In this document: piece after piece, positions 1-7,740 of the stretch
Layout: each line of letters begins with the position of its first letter
Position numbering within the stretch: position 1 is the first letter of the stretch
From: Bacillota bacterium
GTDB lineage: Bacteria > Bacillota > Clostridia > Acetivibrionales > DSM-1351
Assembly: GCA_023431385.1 (NCBI GenBank)
Contig: JAEYWA010000128.1
Location: 1 to 23,495, forward strand
Direction of reading: 5' to 3'
Length of the DNA: 23,495 bases
The notes under the pieces: model-generated
Databases searched by the model: none
The model's input: only the letters and a program-made list of their open reading frames with translations
Told to the model about the DNA's origin: nothing
Translations under genes and position numbers: made by a program

Positions 1-178
1 TTATCCAACTATAAATGATTTAAATAAGACTGTGGCAATACACTCCAAGCGAATAGTTAAACTATAGGTAAAACATAAAAAGTCCACAGTGTCTATTTTT
101 ATTGTAGAGGATAAATGCAAATTTAATATTAGAAAGGAGCGTATGATTTAGTCATCGACTATATCATACAAGGTTAAT
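1..178 (+). other. Intergenic region before nucleoside hydrolase, with inverted repeats
   Basis: No gene is visible here. AGAC-TGTGG at 27-35 can pair with CCACA-GT-GTCT at 84-94, leaving a two-base bulge, and the following TATTTTTATT resembles a terminator tail for a gene left of the window. Within the loop, ATAGTT-A-AACTAT (53-65) is a perfect small inverted repeat. The loop is long for a classic terminator, so the role is uncertain. No convincing -35/-10 pair for the downstream gene was found. Confidence 0.3.
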
Positions 179-181
179 ATG
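131..181 (+). promoter_or_regulatory. Ribosome binding site followed by ATG-ATT-TAG, then the real ATG
   Basis: AGAAAGGAGC at 131-140 is the best ribosome binding site, but the ATG it serves (143) reads ATG ATT TAG. The stop at 149 is in the same frame as the nucleoside hydrolase, whose first usable ATG is at 179 with only a weak AAGG (170-173) before it. The gene may start by re-initiation after a two-codon peptide, may have lost a 12-residue N-terminal extension to a nonsense mutation, or may simply use the weak site. Confidence 0.45.
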
Positions 182-1108
182 AACAGAACAAAAATTATTA
201 TTGACACCGATATAGGGGATGATATTGATGATGCATTGGCAATTGCTTTTGCTCTGGAGTCCCCCGAGCTTGAGGTCAAAGGTATAACCACTGTATATAA
301 AAATGTTGTTGCCAGGGCAAAACTGGCAGCAAGAATACTCAAACTGTCTGACCGCGAAGAAATCCCCGTATTTGTCGGTCTTGGAAGCCCTATCATAAAT
401 AAGGTTGATCTAAATGAAATACCCTGCCAGTATTCAGAAGATGAGGATGGAACAGAAAGTAATTTCAGTATGAAAGGAATCGACTTTATTATAGATACCG
501 TTATGAAGTCAGATTCCGATATAACCTTGGTACCAATTGGCCCTTTAACAAATATTGCAGTAGCAATTCTTAAAGAGCCGGAACTAAAAAATAAAGTTAA
601 AGAGATCGTTATGATGGGCGGATGCTTTTATAACCACTGCAATGAGTGGAACATAAAATGCGACCCTGAAGCTGCAAGGGTAGTATTTGAATCAGGGATA
701 CCTATAAAAGCAGTTGGCTTGGATGTTACTTTTTATTGCAGCCTTACTGAAGAGGATATCAAAAGGATTGAAACTGATGGAAAGCAGTCAGCAAAGTATC
801 TTTCTGAGCTTATTAGACGTTGGAGGCAAGGTACTGACAATTGTCCGATGCTGCACGACCCTCTGGCTATTTGTGCAATATTTGATAACAAGATACTGGA
901 AATGCGTCAGGAGGAAATAGTTGTTGAAACCCAGGGAGAAATTATGAGAGGGGCTACATATAATAAAAGCGGGCTTTGGAGAGGAAATTCAAACCAATCG
1001 GTCATTAAGGTAGCAAAAAATGTGGACTCCGAAGGATTTATAGAGTTGTTTATGAACAGACTCCTAAGAAAGGAAGATACTTTGTTTGACCAATTGTTTA
1101 ACTTGTGA
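179..1108 (+). CDS. Nucleoside hydrolase (inosine/uridine-preferring family)
   Basis: The 309-residue length is usual for the IUNH family. These enzymes cleave the N-glycosidic bond of (deoxy)ribonucleosides and release ribose and free base for salvage. The N-terminal Ca2+-binding signature is present as DTDIGDDIDDALA (residues about 9-21), MMGG follows in the middle (about 145), and the C-terminal HDPLA motif with the catalytic histidine lies near residue 226. There is no signal peptide or membrane segment, so it is cytosolic. Substrate preference cannot be read from the sequence. The start at 179 is forced by an in-frame TAG at 149, although the strongest ribosome binding site lies upstream of that stop. 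It stands alone: the next gene, kdpD, is 300 bases away and looks unrelated. The family assignment is secure; rihA/B/C naming is not justified. Confidence 0.93.
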   Translation: MNRTKIIIDTDIGDDIDDALAIAFALESPELEVKGITTVYKNVVARAKLAARILKLSDREEIPVFVGLGSPIINKVDLNEIPCQYSEDEDGTESNFSMKGIDFIIDTVMKSDSDITLVPIGPLTNIAVAILKEPELKNKVKEIVMMGGCFYNHCNEWNIKCDPEAARVVFESGIPIKAVGLDVTFYCSLTEEDIKRIETDGKQSAKYLSELIRRWRQGTDNCPMLHDPLAICAIFDNKILEMRQEEIVVETQGEIMRGATYNKSGLWRGNSNQSVIKVAKNVDSEGFIELFMNRLLRKEDTLFDQLFNL

Positions 1109-1136
1109 TCAAATTGTTAACGGGTGTAGATGTTTC

Positions 1137-1169
1137 ACAAAGTTTAAAAAACATGATGTTCAACTTTGT
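1137..1169 (+). terminator. Possible terminator after nucleoside hydrolase
   Basis: ACAAAGTT (1137-1144) pairs with AACTTTGT (1162-1169), and the loop contains a further AACA/TGTT pairing. It begins about 30 bases after the stop codon. The U-tract that follows is poor (TAGTTCT), so this is a weak call. Confidence 0.35.
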
Positions 1170-1181
1170 TAGTTCTACAAT

Positions 1182-1249
1182 ATGGATTTTGTACCTTTTA
1201 CATTCTAAAAGAGTTGAGAAGACATTTATATTCACTAAGCAAAATCCAT
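1182..1249 (+). repeat. 10-bp perfect inverted repeat with nested hairpin, upstream of kdpD
   Basis: ATGGATTTTG at 1182-1191 is matched exactly by CAAAATCCAT at 1240-1249. Inside it, CTTTTA-CATTC-TAAAAG (about 1195-1211) forms a second perfect hairpin. This could be a structured 5' leader for kdpD, a small MITE-like element, or a binding site. No known riboswitch class was recognised. The rest of 1170-1408 holds no gene. A TATGAT at 1365-1370 could be a -10 box for kdpD but has no good -35 partner. Confidence 0.45.
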
Positions 1250-1408
1250 GACTAGAGTTTCCTGTTTTTACCAGAAACTATTTGAAGAAATCCTGCTTTC
1301 ATATAGTACGGATTATGCTCGCTGTGGGGTAGGAATTACTTTATTGGTGAGTTCTATACGATATTATGATAAAATAGAAGTTATTACATATATGGTAAAG
1401 GAACAAAA

Positions 1409-2551
1409 ATGCAGGAAGAATATAAACGAATTACACCAGATGAAGCATTAAAGTATTGTAATTTAGAGAATAAGGGAAAATTGAAAATATTCATAGGTTA
1501 CGCTCCCGGGGTGGGGAAGACCTATTCCATGCTGAATGAGGGAAACAGAAGGGCTGCACGTGGAAAAGATATTGTTATAGGTTATGTAGAATCTCATCAA
1601 AGAGAAGAAACCGACAAACAAATTGGAGCCTTGGAGGTTATTCCCCGAGAAAAGGTTGAATACAACGGTACAGTTATGGAGGAAATGGATACTGAGGCTA
1701 TAATTGCAAGGAATCCTGAAGTAGTCCTTATTGACGAACTTGCCCATACAAATGTTCCGGGGTCAAGGCGCCAGAAAAGATATGAAGATATTGAAGAAAT
1801 CATATCTAGCGGTATAAACGTTTTAACTACTTTGAATATTCAGCATATGGAGAGCTTGAATGATGTTATAAGGCAAATTACCGGAATTGCAGTAAGAGAA
1901 ACAATACCCGACTATATTGTTGAAAAAGCGGACGAGGTCGTTGTTGTTGATATTACTCCCGATGCTCTGCAGAACAGACTGAAACGCGGTGATGTATATG
2001 ATTTGGAAAAAGTACCTCAAGCTTTAAGAAACTTTTTCAGAAAAGGTAACCTGAATGCACTGAGAGAACAGGCATTAAGGCAAACAGCAGAAGAGGTTGA
2101 CGAAGACCTGGAAGAATACATGAAGGAGCACGGTATAAAGGAAAACTGGAGCATCGTTGAAAGAGTTATGGTATGTATTGGTTCCAGCCCCTCAACTAAA
2201 AAGCTTATACGGCGTGGTGCAAGAATTGCCCGCAGATATAAATGTCAATGGATGGTAGTAAGTGTGGACTGTACTCATAGATTAGCCGCAAAAGCCACTA
2301 TTAAACAAAATGAAACACTGGAAAGTTATCATAAGCTGGCGAGGCAGCTGGGGGCCGATGTAGTAACTTTAACAGGCAGGAGCATTTCTCATGAGCTTGC
2401 AAATTTTGCCCACGAACGGCATATAACTCAAATAATTATTGGGCACTCCAGGAGGACCAGGCTGCAGACACTACTCCGCGGTTCAACAGTTTCCAAGCTT
2501 TTAAAGCAGACAAAGAACATCGAAGTACATGTTATTCCGAATGACATATAG
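1409..2551 (+). CDS. kdpD: Short-form KdpD: sensor ATPase plus USP domain, no kinase
   Basis: The 380 residues match only the N-terminal cytoplasmic half of KdpD, the K+ sensor kinase that is usually near 900 residues. Residues 1-210 are the KdpD family domain with Walker A GYAPGVGKT (30-38), Walker B VVLIDELAHTNVPGSRR (about 105-121) and LTTLNIQHMESLN. Residues about 250-378 form a universal-stress-protein-like domain beginning VMVCIGSSPS and including IIIGHSRR. The four membrane helices, GAF, H-box and ATPase of a full KdpD are absent. The gene ends at a clean TAG followed within 80 bases by a terminator, with no kinase remnant after it, so this is a natural short form rather than decay. 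A good ribosome binding site (AAAGGA, 1397-1402) supports ATG 1409. The gene converges on the kdp operon. In Staphylococcus aureus KdpD the USP domain binds cyclic di-AMP; the same here is inference. Confidence 0.9.
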   Translation: MQEEYKRITPDEALKYCNLENKGKLKIFIGYAPGVGKTYSMLNEGNRRAARGKDIVIGYVESHQREETDKQIGALEVIPREKVEYNGTVMEEMDTEAIIARNPEVVLIDELAHTNVPGSRRQKRYEDIEEIISSGINVLTTLNIQHMESLNDVIRQITGIAVRETIPDYIVEKADEVVVVDITPDALQNRLKRGDVYDLEKVPQALRNFFRKGNLNALREQALRQTAEEVDEDLEEYMKEHGIKENWSIVERVMVCIGSSPSTKKLIRRGARIARRYKCQWMVVSVDCTHRLAAKATIKQNETLESYHKLARQLGADVVTLTGRSISHELANFAHERHITQIIIGHSRRTRLQTLLRGSTVSKLLKQTKNIEVHVIPNDI

Positions 2552-2627
2552 CGAAGGAGTAACCTCTACTTGGTGGAGAAATTTATTCTTCGTTTTAATT
2601 AAGTGATACATGTTTTGAAAATAAAAG

Positions 2628-2653
2628 CTACCCGGAGGCGTTTTACCGGGTAG
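2628..2653. terminator. Bidirectional terminator between kdpD and the kdp operon
   Basis: CTACCCGG (2628-2635) and CCGGGTAG (2646-2653) form a perfect 8-bp GC-rich stem with a 10-base loop. The + strand continues TTTATTATT. On the minus strand the tail reads CTTTTATTTTC. It therefore serves kdpD from the left and the kdp operon, including its last small ORF, from the right. Confidence 0.8.
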
Positions 2654-2657
2654 TTTA

Positions 2658-2792
2658 TTATTCATCATCATCAATTTTATAGCATTTCTTTTCTTCGTCT
2701 TTTGAGGAGATGTAATAATTGAGCTTGTATATCAGATAAAAAATTACCGTCGTGCTGAAAAGCATTCCGATTTTTGCATAAAAATTTTCCAT
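2658..2792 (-). CDS. 44-aa single-pass membrane peptide, last gene of kdp operon
   Basis: A short reading frame not expected by chance in this position begins at ATG (complement 2790-2792) and ends at TAA, four bases before the shared terminator stem. The peptide starts MENFYAKIGMLFSTTVIFYL, so residues about 8-27 form one hydrophobic helix, followed by a charged tail with SSKDEEKKC and an acidic DDDE end. A purine-rich stretch with GGGG lies just upstream. It starts 80 bases after the kdpC stop and no terminator separates them, so co-transcription with kdpFABC is likely. The family is not recognised. By position and topology it could be a small accessory or regulatory subunit of the K+ pump or a partner for KdpD; this is inference. 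Confidence 0.6.
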   Translation of the reverse strand: MENFYAKIGMLFSTTVIFYLIYKLNYYISSKDEEKKCYKIDDDE

Positions 2793-2872
2793 AGCCCCAT
2801 CTCTTTTCTGTATTCCACACAATCCCCACGGTCTGGCAATATAGCATCACTTTTTTCTGTGGAAAGAAATCT

Positions 2873-3493
2873 TTATTTCAGCCTGTTAAATATTTCGAGG
2901 TTAGCCCTAAGTACATTAAAGCTCGGCTCGCCGAATATTCCCAGAGCTCTGCCGTCTGTATATATGTCTACAATTTCTTCTAATTCCTTTGTACTTAGGC
3001 CACTTGCTTTTGAGATGGCAGGAATCTGTATTCTTGCAGCTTCAGGGCTGATATTTGGATCAAGTCCCGAGCCCGAGCTTGTCAAAAGGTCGGTAGGAAT
3101 ATCTTCTTTTTTTATTTCAGGATTTGTCTTTAGAAAAGCATCAATATCCTTCTTTACACGTTCAGCCAGCGCAGGGTTTGACGGTGCAAGATTAGCTGAA
3201 CCTGAGGAGACTCCGGAATAGGTAGCTTTACCATCTATGTCAGGTGTTTTGTCTTCGTGTGTATAAGTATTGTAATTTACTGCCGACACTCTTCCGTGGA
3301 AGAACCGGAAATCTGTAAAGCTTTGACCAAGCAGCTCAGAGCCCACTGCTTGACCGTTACTTTCTATAATGCTGCCGTTAGCCTGCTTATGAAAAACCAG
3401 CTGACTTATTCCAGTCATTGCTAGAGGATATATAAAACCACAAAGTATAAATAACGCCACTGTTACTGTAATTGCTCTTAAAAATACTTTCAT
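2873..3493 (-). CDS. kdpC: Potassium-transporting ATPase subunit KdpC
   Basis: KdpC is the single-pass subunit of the KdpFABC high-affinity K+ pump. It stabilises the complex and aids ATP binding by KdpB. The 206 residues are typical: an N-terminal membrane anchor (about residues 5-30, ending PLAMTGISQLVF), then the conserved GSELLGQSF and FHGRVSAVNYN regions and SGSANLAPSNPAL, and a C-terminal soluble domain containing TSSGSGLDPNISPEAARIQ and FGEPSFNVLRANLEI. ATG 3493 has a GGAGGGGC-like site before it and follows the kdpB stop by 14 bases, which indicates one transcript. No defects are seen. A 7-bp inverted repeat (TTCCACA 2813-2819 / TGTGGAA 2858-2864) lies just after the gene. Confidence 0.95.
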   Translation of the reverse strand: MKVFLRAITVTVALFILCGFIYPLAMTGISQLVFHKQANGSIIESNGQAVGSELLGQSFTDFRFFHGRVSAVNYNTYTHEDKTPDIDGKATYSGVSSGSANLAPSNPALAERVKKDIDAFLKTNPEIKKEDIPTDLLTSSGSGLDPNISPEAARIQIPAISKASGLSTKELEEIVDIYTDGRALGIFGEPSFNVLRANLEIFNRLK

Positions 3494-3507
3494 ACGTTAG
3501 CCCCTCC

Positions 3508-5569
3508 TTAAGCCAAATTCAAGACCTTTAAAATTGGGTTTATAAGAATATCTATTGATTTAATGCCTATAAATGGAACTATTATTCCACCTAACCCGTA
3601 AATAAGCATGTTCTTTGCAAGCATTGCTTCAGCACTCATGGGCCTGTATTTTACACCTCTCATGGCAATTGGTATCAAGGCCGGAATAATAATTGCATTG
3701 AAGATAAGTGCGGAAAGAATGGCACTCTGGGGAGTGGAAAGGCCCATGACATTTAACAAGCTCATTTGTGGTATGGTTATTGTAAACATTGCAGGTATGA
3801 TGGCGAAATACTTGGCTACATCATTTGCAATACTGAAAGTAGTCAGAGAGCCTCTGGTAATCAGAAGCTGTTTCCCGATTTCAACAACCTCAATTATTTT
3901 AGTCGGATCGGAATCCAGATCAACCATATTGGCAGCTTCCTTTGCCGCTGTAGTACCACTGTTCATGGCAAGCCCCACATCAGCCTGTGCCAAAGCCGGG
4001 GCGTCATTGGTTCCGTCCCCGGTCATGGCAACAAGCCGGCCTTCGGCCTGTTCACGTTTGATCACAGCTATTTTGTCCTCGGGCTTGCATTCTGCAATAA
4101 ATGAGTCAACTCCTGCTTCTTTTGCTATAGTCTCAGCAGTCAACGGATTATCACCTGTACACATTATTGTTTTAATACCTATTTGACGCAGGCGTTCAAA
4201 TCTCTGAACAAGTCCCGGTTACAGTATCCTTTAAATAGATCACACCCATTATTTTCTTATCAACACATACCACTAGAGGAGTACCTCCAAGTTTGGATAC
4301 TCTGTCCACATTAATCCGCAAATCAGCAGGAATTGATCCGCCTGCGTCGGTAACATATTTTTGTATGGTATCGGAGGCACCTTTTAGTACTTGTGCTCCG
4401 TTGGGAAAATTTAAACCGCTCATACGTGTCTGACTGGTAAATTCTACATTTTCAGCCTTATCATATTCCAATTTATTTATACAAACACCTTGTTTGTGCG
4501 CTAATTCCACCACAGAACGTCCCTCAGGTGTTTCATCTTTTAGCGAGGCAATCAAAGCAAAGCGGGCAATGTTTTCCTGTGTTGATTTGCCAACGGGGAT
4601 AAATTCCGCTGCCAGCCTGTTACCGAAGGTAATGGTCCCGGTTTTATCAAGTATCATGGTATCAACGTCCCCACAGGCTTCAACTGCTTTTCCTGACATG
4701 GCTATTACGTTAAAGCGTGTAACCCTGTCCATGCCGGCGATACCTATGGCTGACAATAATCCTCCTATGGTTGTGGGTATGAGACAAACCAACAAGGCAA
4801 TCAGGGTGGATACTGGAAGCCTCACACCTGTATAATCGGCCATAGGATAAAGTGAAACCACCACAATAAGGAAAATCATCGTGAGACTTACAAGAACGGT
4901 TGTCAAAGCAATTTCATTTGGAGTTTTCTGCCTGGAAGCACCTTCTACCAGACGTATCATCCTGTCAAGGAAGGACTCTCCCGGAGTAGCCATAATTTTG
5001 ATTTTCAGCCAGTCGCTTTTTATTTTGGTGCCACCTGTTACAGAACTAAAGTCTCCACCAGCTTCTTTCATTACGGGAGCTGATTCACCTGTAATGGCAG
5101 ATTCATCAACAAAGGCCAAGCCTTCAATAACTTCACCGTCATTGGGAATAATGTCTCCGGTTTCACATAAGACTGTATCTCCCTTTTTAATTTCATTTGA
5201 ACTTAATATATTAATATTGCCATTTTTGTCTATAAGCTTTGCCTGAGTGTCTTTTTTGGTTTTCTTCATGCTTTCAGCCTGGGCTTTGCCTCTGCCTTCT
5301 GCAACGGCCTCGGCAAAATTGGCAAAGAGAATCGTAATAAAAAGAATTGCTGCTACAATTGCGTTATATAAGGCATTGCCGTTTCTCTCAATTAAATTTG
5401 GGAAAAAAGCTAAAAGGAGAGTAATCAAAAAACCTACTTCTACTACAAGCATTACAGGATTTTTTATCATAGCTTTTGGATTTAGTTTTTTGAAGGAATC
5501 TTTTATTGCATTTAGTAGTATTTCCTTGTCTATCCAGCTTTTCTTTACCTGCCTGTCATTTTTATTCAT
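3508..5569 (-). pseudogene. kdpB: Potassium-transporting ATPase ATP-binding subunit KdpB, frameshifted
   Basis: KdpB is the P-type ATPase subunit that energises K+ uptake through KdpA. The first frame (5569 to about 4219) holds residues 1-450: N-terminal membrane helices, the TGES actuator loop (160-163), and the phosphorylation motif DKTGT with D308. The frame then breaks at 4219: after DTV the sequence reads on as TGTCSEI and stops (4196), while the neighbouring frame resumes PGLVQRFERLRQIGIKTI and then MCTGDNP, GDGTNDAPALAQADVG and the C-terminal helices to 3508. Joined, the product is about 687 residues, the family norm. The expected DTVKPG at the break suggests two bases missing from an AAA codon, or one extra base. 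No slippery site is evident. It is either a true inactivating mutation or an assembly error. The rest is fully conserved, which favours error or very recent loss. Confidence 0.9.
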
Positions 5570-5581
5570 ATCGTAATCCCC

Positions 5582-7267
5582 CTATCTTCCAAGTGTCAGA
5601 TGCTCTGCAATGGGTCCCAGTGAAATGGCTGGGAAGAAGGTCAGGGCTCCTACAATCAGCACCACAGCTAATAAAATGAAGGTAAATAGCATATTATCTG
5701 TCTTAAAGGTTCCAGCTCCCACAGGAACCTCTTTCTTTACTGCCAACGAACCTGCTACTGCCATTAGAGCTATTATGGAAATATACCTTCCAAGGAACAT
5801 AACAAGTCCAGTGGTAATATTCCAGAAAAAAGTATTGTCTGCTAGACCTTCAAAACCGGAACCATTGTTGGCAGCTGATGAAGTGAATTCATAAAGTACT
5901 TGGGAGAGGCCGTGAAATCCTGGATTTGTAATACCTGCCAGACCCGATTCCGTAAAAAGTGAAATTGCGGAGGGAATCAAAATAATTAATGGATGAACTA
6001 AAATGGTTAATGCAATTAATTTCATCTCTTTTCCTTCGATTTTCTTTCCCAGAAACTCAGGTGTTCGTCCAACCATCAAGCCACATAGAAACACAGCCAA
6101 TATGGCATACATTATCATATTTATAAAACCGACACCTTTGCCACCAAACACCACGTTCAGCATCATTTGCGCCAAAGGCACCAACCCGCCGAGGGGAGTC
6201 AGGGAGTCATGCATGTTATTAACAGAACCGGTGGTAAATGCTGTTGTAACTGTCGTGAACAGAGATGTTTGTGCAATCCCGAAGCGTACCTCTTTACCCT
6301 CCATGTTACCCATAGTCTGACTTAATCCTGCTGCTGTCAATACGGGATTTCCCGCTTGTTCTGAAAAATAGGATACAGACTGGAAAATTGAAAATAATAT
6401 AGTCATTGCTGCGAAAATAACCCATCCTTGTTTTTTGCTTTTCAGCATCAGTCCAAAGGTATAGACAAGTGATGCAGGAAGCAGCATCATGCATAATATT
6501 TCAATAACATTTGTAAGTGGCGTAGGGTTTTCAAAGGGATGCGAGGAGTTCGCTCCAAAAAAACCACCTCCGTTGGTACCAAGATGTTTTATGGATTCCA
6601 GACTTGCTACAGGTCCTAGTGGAATATCCTGCATATTACCCTCAATAGTGGTTACTGTCTGATATCTTGAAAGTGTTTGCGGTACGCCTTGCCATACCAG
6701 GAGTAAGGTAACAGCAACCGAAATGGGCATTAGTATTCTTGTTGTTATTCTGATAAGGTCCACAAAAAAATTCCCAAGGTTTTTTGTTTTGCCTGTTATT
6801 CCTCGCATAAACGCCGCGGCTGCAGCAAAACCGGTGGCAGCAGATGTAAACATTAGAAATGTAATGGCTGCCATTTGTGATAAATAGCTTAATCCCCATT
6901 CGCCGCTATAATGCTGTAGGTTGGTATTTGTTATAAAGCTTATTGCTGTATTGAAGGCAAGCCATTGTTCCATTCCTACGTTTTGATTAGGATTTATGAC
7001 TAAATACCCCTGAAGCCTGAACAGCAAGAATACAAGCACCACCATTATAAGATTTGTTGCAATAAGTGAAAGAACATATTGCTTCCAGCCCATTTCAGAC
7101 CTTTTAACACCTGTGAGCTTATAAATCAAGCCGTCAACCCTGTCAAAGAAGGGATCAAAAACAGACTGTTCACCTGTTATGACCTTATATATGTATTTGC
7201 CGGTAGGAATCACAAGTGCTGCCAGAAGAGCAAGAGTTATCAGTATTTGAATAATATCTATTACCAT
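5582..7267 (-). CDS. kdpA: Potassium-transporting ATPase K+-binding subunit KdpA
   Basis: KdpA is the ion-conducting subunit of KdpFABC, related to the Trk/Ktr/HKT transporters, with four membrane-pore-membrane repeats. The 561 residues show the hallmark pore regions: TNTNLQHYSGE, TNGGGFFGANSSHPFENPTP, TTGSVNNMHDSLTPLGG and SAANNGSGFEGL, each with the filter glycine, and many hydrophobic helices between. The frame stays open 38 codons further upstream, but that stretch overlaps kdpF in another frame. ATG 7265-7267 with GGGGG four to eight bases ahead, beginning MVIDIIQILITL, fits family length. kdpB follows after 12 bases. No defects are seen. Confidence 0.95.
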   Translation of the reverse strand: MVIDIIQILITLALLAALVIPTGKYIYKVITGEQSVFDPFFDRVDGLIYKLTGVKRSEMGWKQYVLSLIATNLIMVVLVFLLFRLQGYLVINPNQNVGMEQWLAFNTAISFITNTNLQHYSGEWGLSYLSQMAAITFLMFTSAATGFAAAAAFMRGITGKTKNLGNFFVDLIRITTRILMPISVAVTLLLVWQGVPQTLSRYQTVTTIEGNMQDIPLGPVASLESIKHLGTNGGGFFGANSSHPFENPTPLTNVIEILCMMLLPASLVYTFGLMLKSKKQGWVIFAAMTILFSIFQSVSYFSEQAGNPVLTAAGLSQTMGNMEGKEVRFGIAQTSLFTTVTTAFTTGSVNNMHDSLTPLGGLVPLAQMMLNVVFGGKGVGFINMIMYAILAVFLCGLMVGRTPEFLGKKIEGKEMKLIALTILVHPLIILIPSAISLFTESGLAGITNPGFHGLSQVLYEFTSSAANNGSGFEGLADNTFFWNITTGLVMFLGRYISIIALMAVAGSLAVKKEVPVGAGTFKTDNMLFTFILLAVVLIVGALTFFPAISLGPIAEHLTLGR

Positions 7268-7278
7268 GTTACCCCCAA

Positions 7279-7356
7279 CTAAAATTTTTCCGGGTGAATC
7301 AAAACATACCCCAGATACAAAAATAATATAACTACAATTCCAGCTAAAATCGACAT
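7279..7356 (-). CDS. kdpF: KdpF small membrane subunit
   Basis: The 25-residue peptide begins MSILAGIVVILFLYLGYVLI and ends HPEKF. It is one hydrophobic helix with the GYxLxHPEKF-type tail seen in KdpF, the lipid-like subunit that stabilises the KdpABC complex. It lies 11 bases upstream of kdpA in the same direction and overlaps the untranslated extension of the kdpA frame. A GGGGGTTG stretch lies just ahead of the ATG as a modest ribosome binding site. Confidence 0.88.
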   Translation of the reverse strand: MSILAGIVVILFLYLGYVLIHPEKF

Positions 7357-7373
7357 AATTACAACCCCCACAA

Positions 7374-7463
7374 TTAATCAATCTGTCTGCTGCACCAATT
7401 CAGAAATAAAATTACTGGTCCGAAGCAGATTAATAAAGTCATCAATAGTATTAAGTCAAACAT
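7374..7463 (-). CDS. 29-aa membrane peptide, first gene of kdp operon
   Basis: ATG at complement 7461-7463 follows a strong GGAGG (GGAGGCGAAT then ATG). The peptide runs MFDLILLMTLLICFGPVILF then LNWCSRQID: one hydrophobic helix of about 20 residues with a proline near its middle and a short polar tail holding a cysteine. It ends 17 bases before kdpF. The ribosome binding site is the best in the operon, which argues for real translation. Small hydrophobic ORFs ahead of kdpA (named kdpZ and kdpY) are, as I recall, described for Clostridium acetobutylicum; this may be the equivalent of one of them. Function unknown; a pump subunit or a leader peptide are both possible. Confidence 0.65.
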   Translation of the reverse strand: MFDLILLMTLLICFGPVILFLNWCSRQID

Positions 7464-7530
7464 ATTCGCCTCCAGTTCAAAAATAAACCTCCATATTTGT
7501 TAAACCGTTTGATCCCTTTTCACAGTATTG

Positions 7531-7554
7531 ATTATAATTCCGAATGCTTGTCAA
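7531..7554 (-). promoter_or_regulatory. Candidate promoter for kdp operon
   Basis: On the minus strand TTGACA (complement 7549-7554) is followed by a perfect TATAAT (complement 7531-7536), but only 12 bases separate them, too few for one promoter. TATAAT could pair with TTTAGT 18 bases upstream. The leader to the first ATG would be about 60 bases. The 7464-7740 divergent region holds no gene; no cyclic di-AMP riboswitch core was found in it. Confidence 0.35.
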
Positions 7555-7677
7555 ACTAAAGCCTGATGAAATTTGATTACTGCTTTCGCCCATACCGTAA
7601 AAAGCATTTAGTCAAAATTAGCACCTTCACTCATAGCGCTGTCTCTTTTTATTTACAAAATGCGATAGTATGGTAGC

Positions 7678-7706
7678 TTGATAAAAAATACCCGTAATCA
7701 TATACT
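7678..7706 (+). promoter_or_regulatory. Sigma-A type promoter of the histidine kinase gene
   Basis: TTGATA (7678-7683) and TATACT (7701-7706) are separated by exactly 17 bases. Transcription would start near 7713, giving a leader of about 28 bases with GAGG (7729-7732) eight bases before ATG 7741. The fit to consensus is good at both boxes. Confidence 0.65.
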
Positions 7707-7740
7707 AAAATTAGAAATTTATATGTATGAGGACTTGTAA

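Noticed and set aside
1248..1451. 67-residue open frame upstream of and overlapping kdpD
   Set aside because: No ribosome binding site, no recognisable motif, and it runs into the well-supported kdpD start in another frame.
4196..4240. Programmed frameshifting as an explanation for kdpB
   Set aside because: The join GTA-A-CCG has no slippery heptamer and no obvious stimulatory site, and KdpB is not known to need a shift.
3608..5576. Several long open frames on the + strand opposite kdpB, including 192- and 121-residue ones
   Set aside because: They are antisense shadows of the conserved kdpB coding sequence.
7464..7740. Cyclic di-AMP (ydaO) or other riboswitch in the kdp leader
   Set aside because: The GGGGGACCC-type conserved core and other ydaO landmarks are absent on the minus strand; only ordinary AT-rich sequence and weak promoter boxes are seen.
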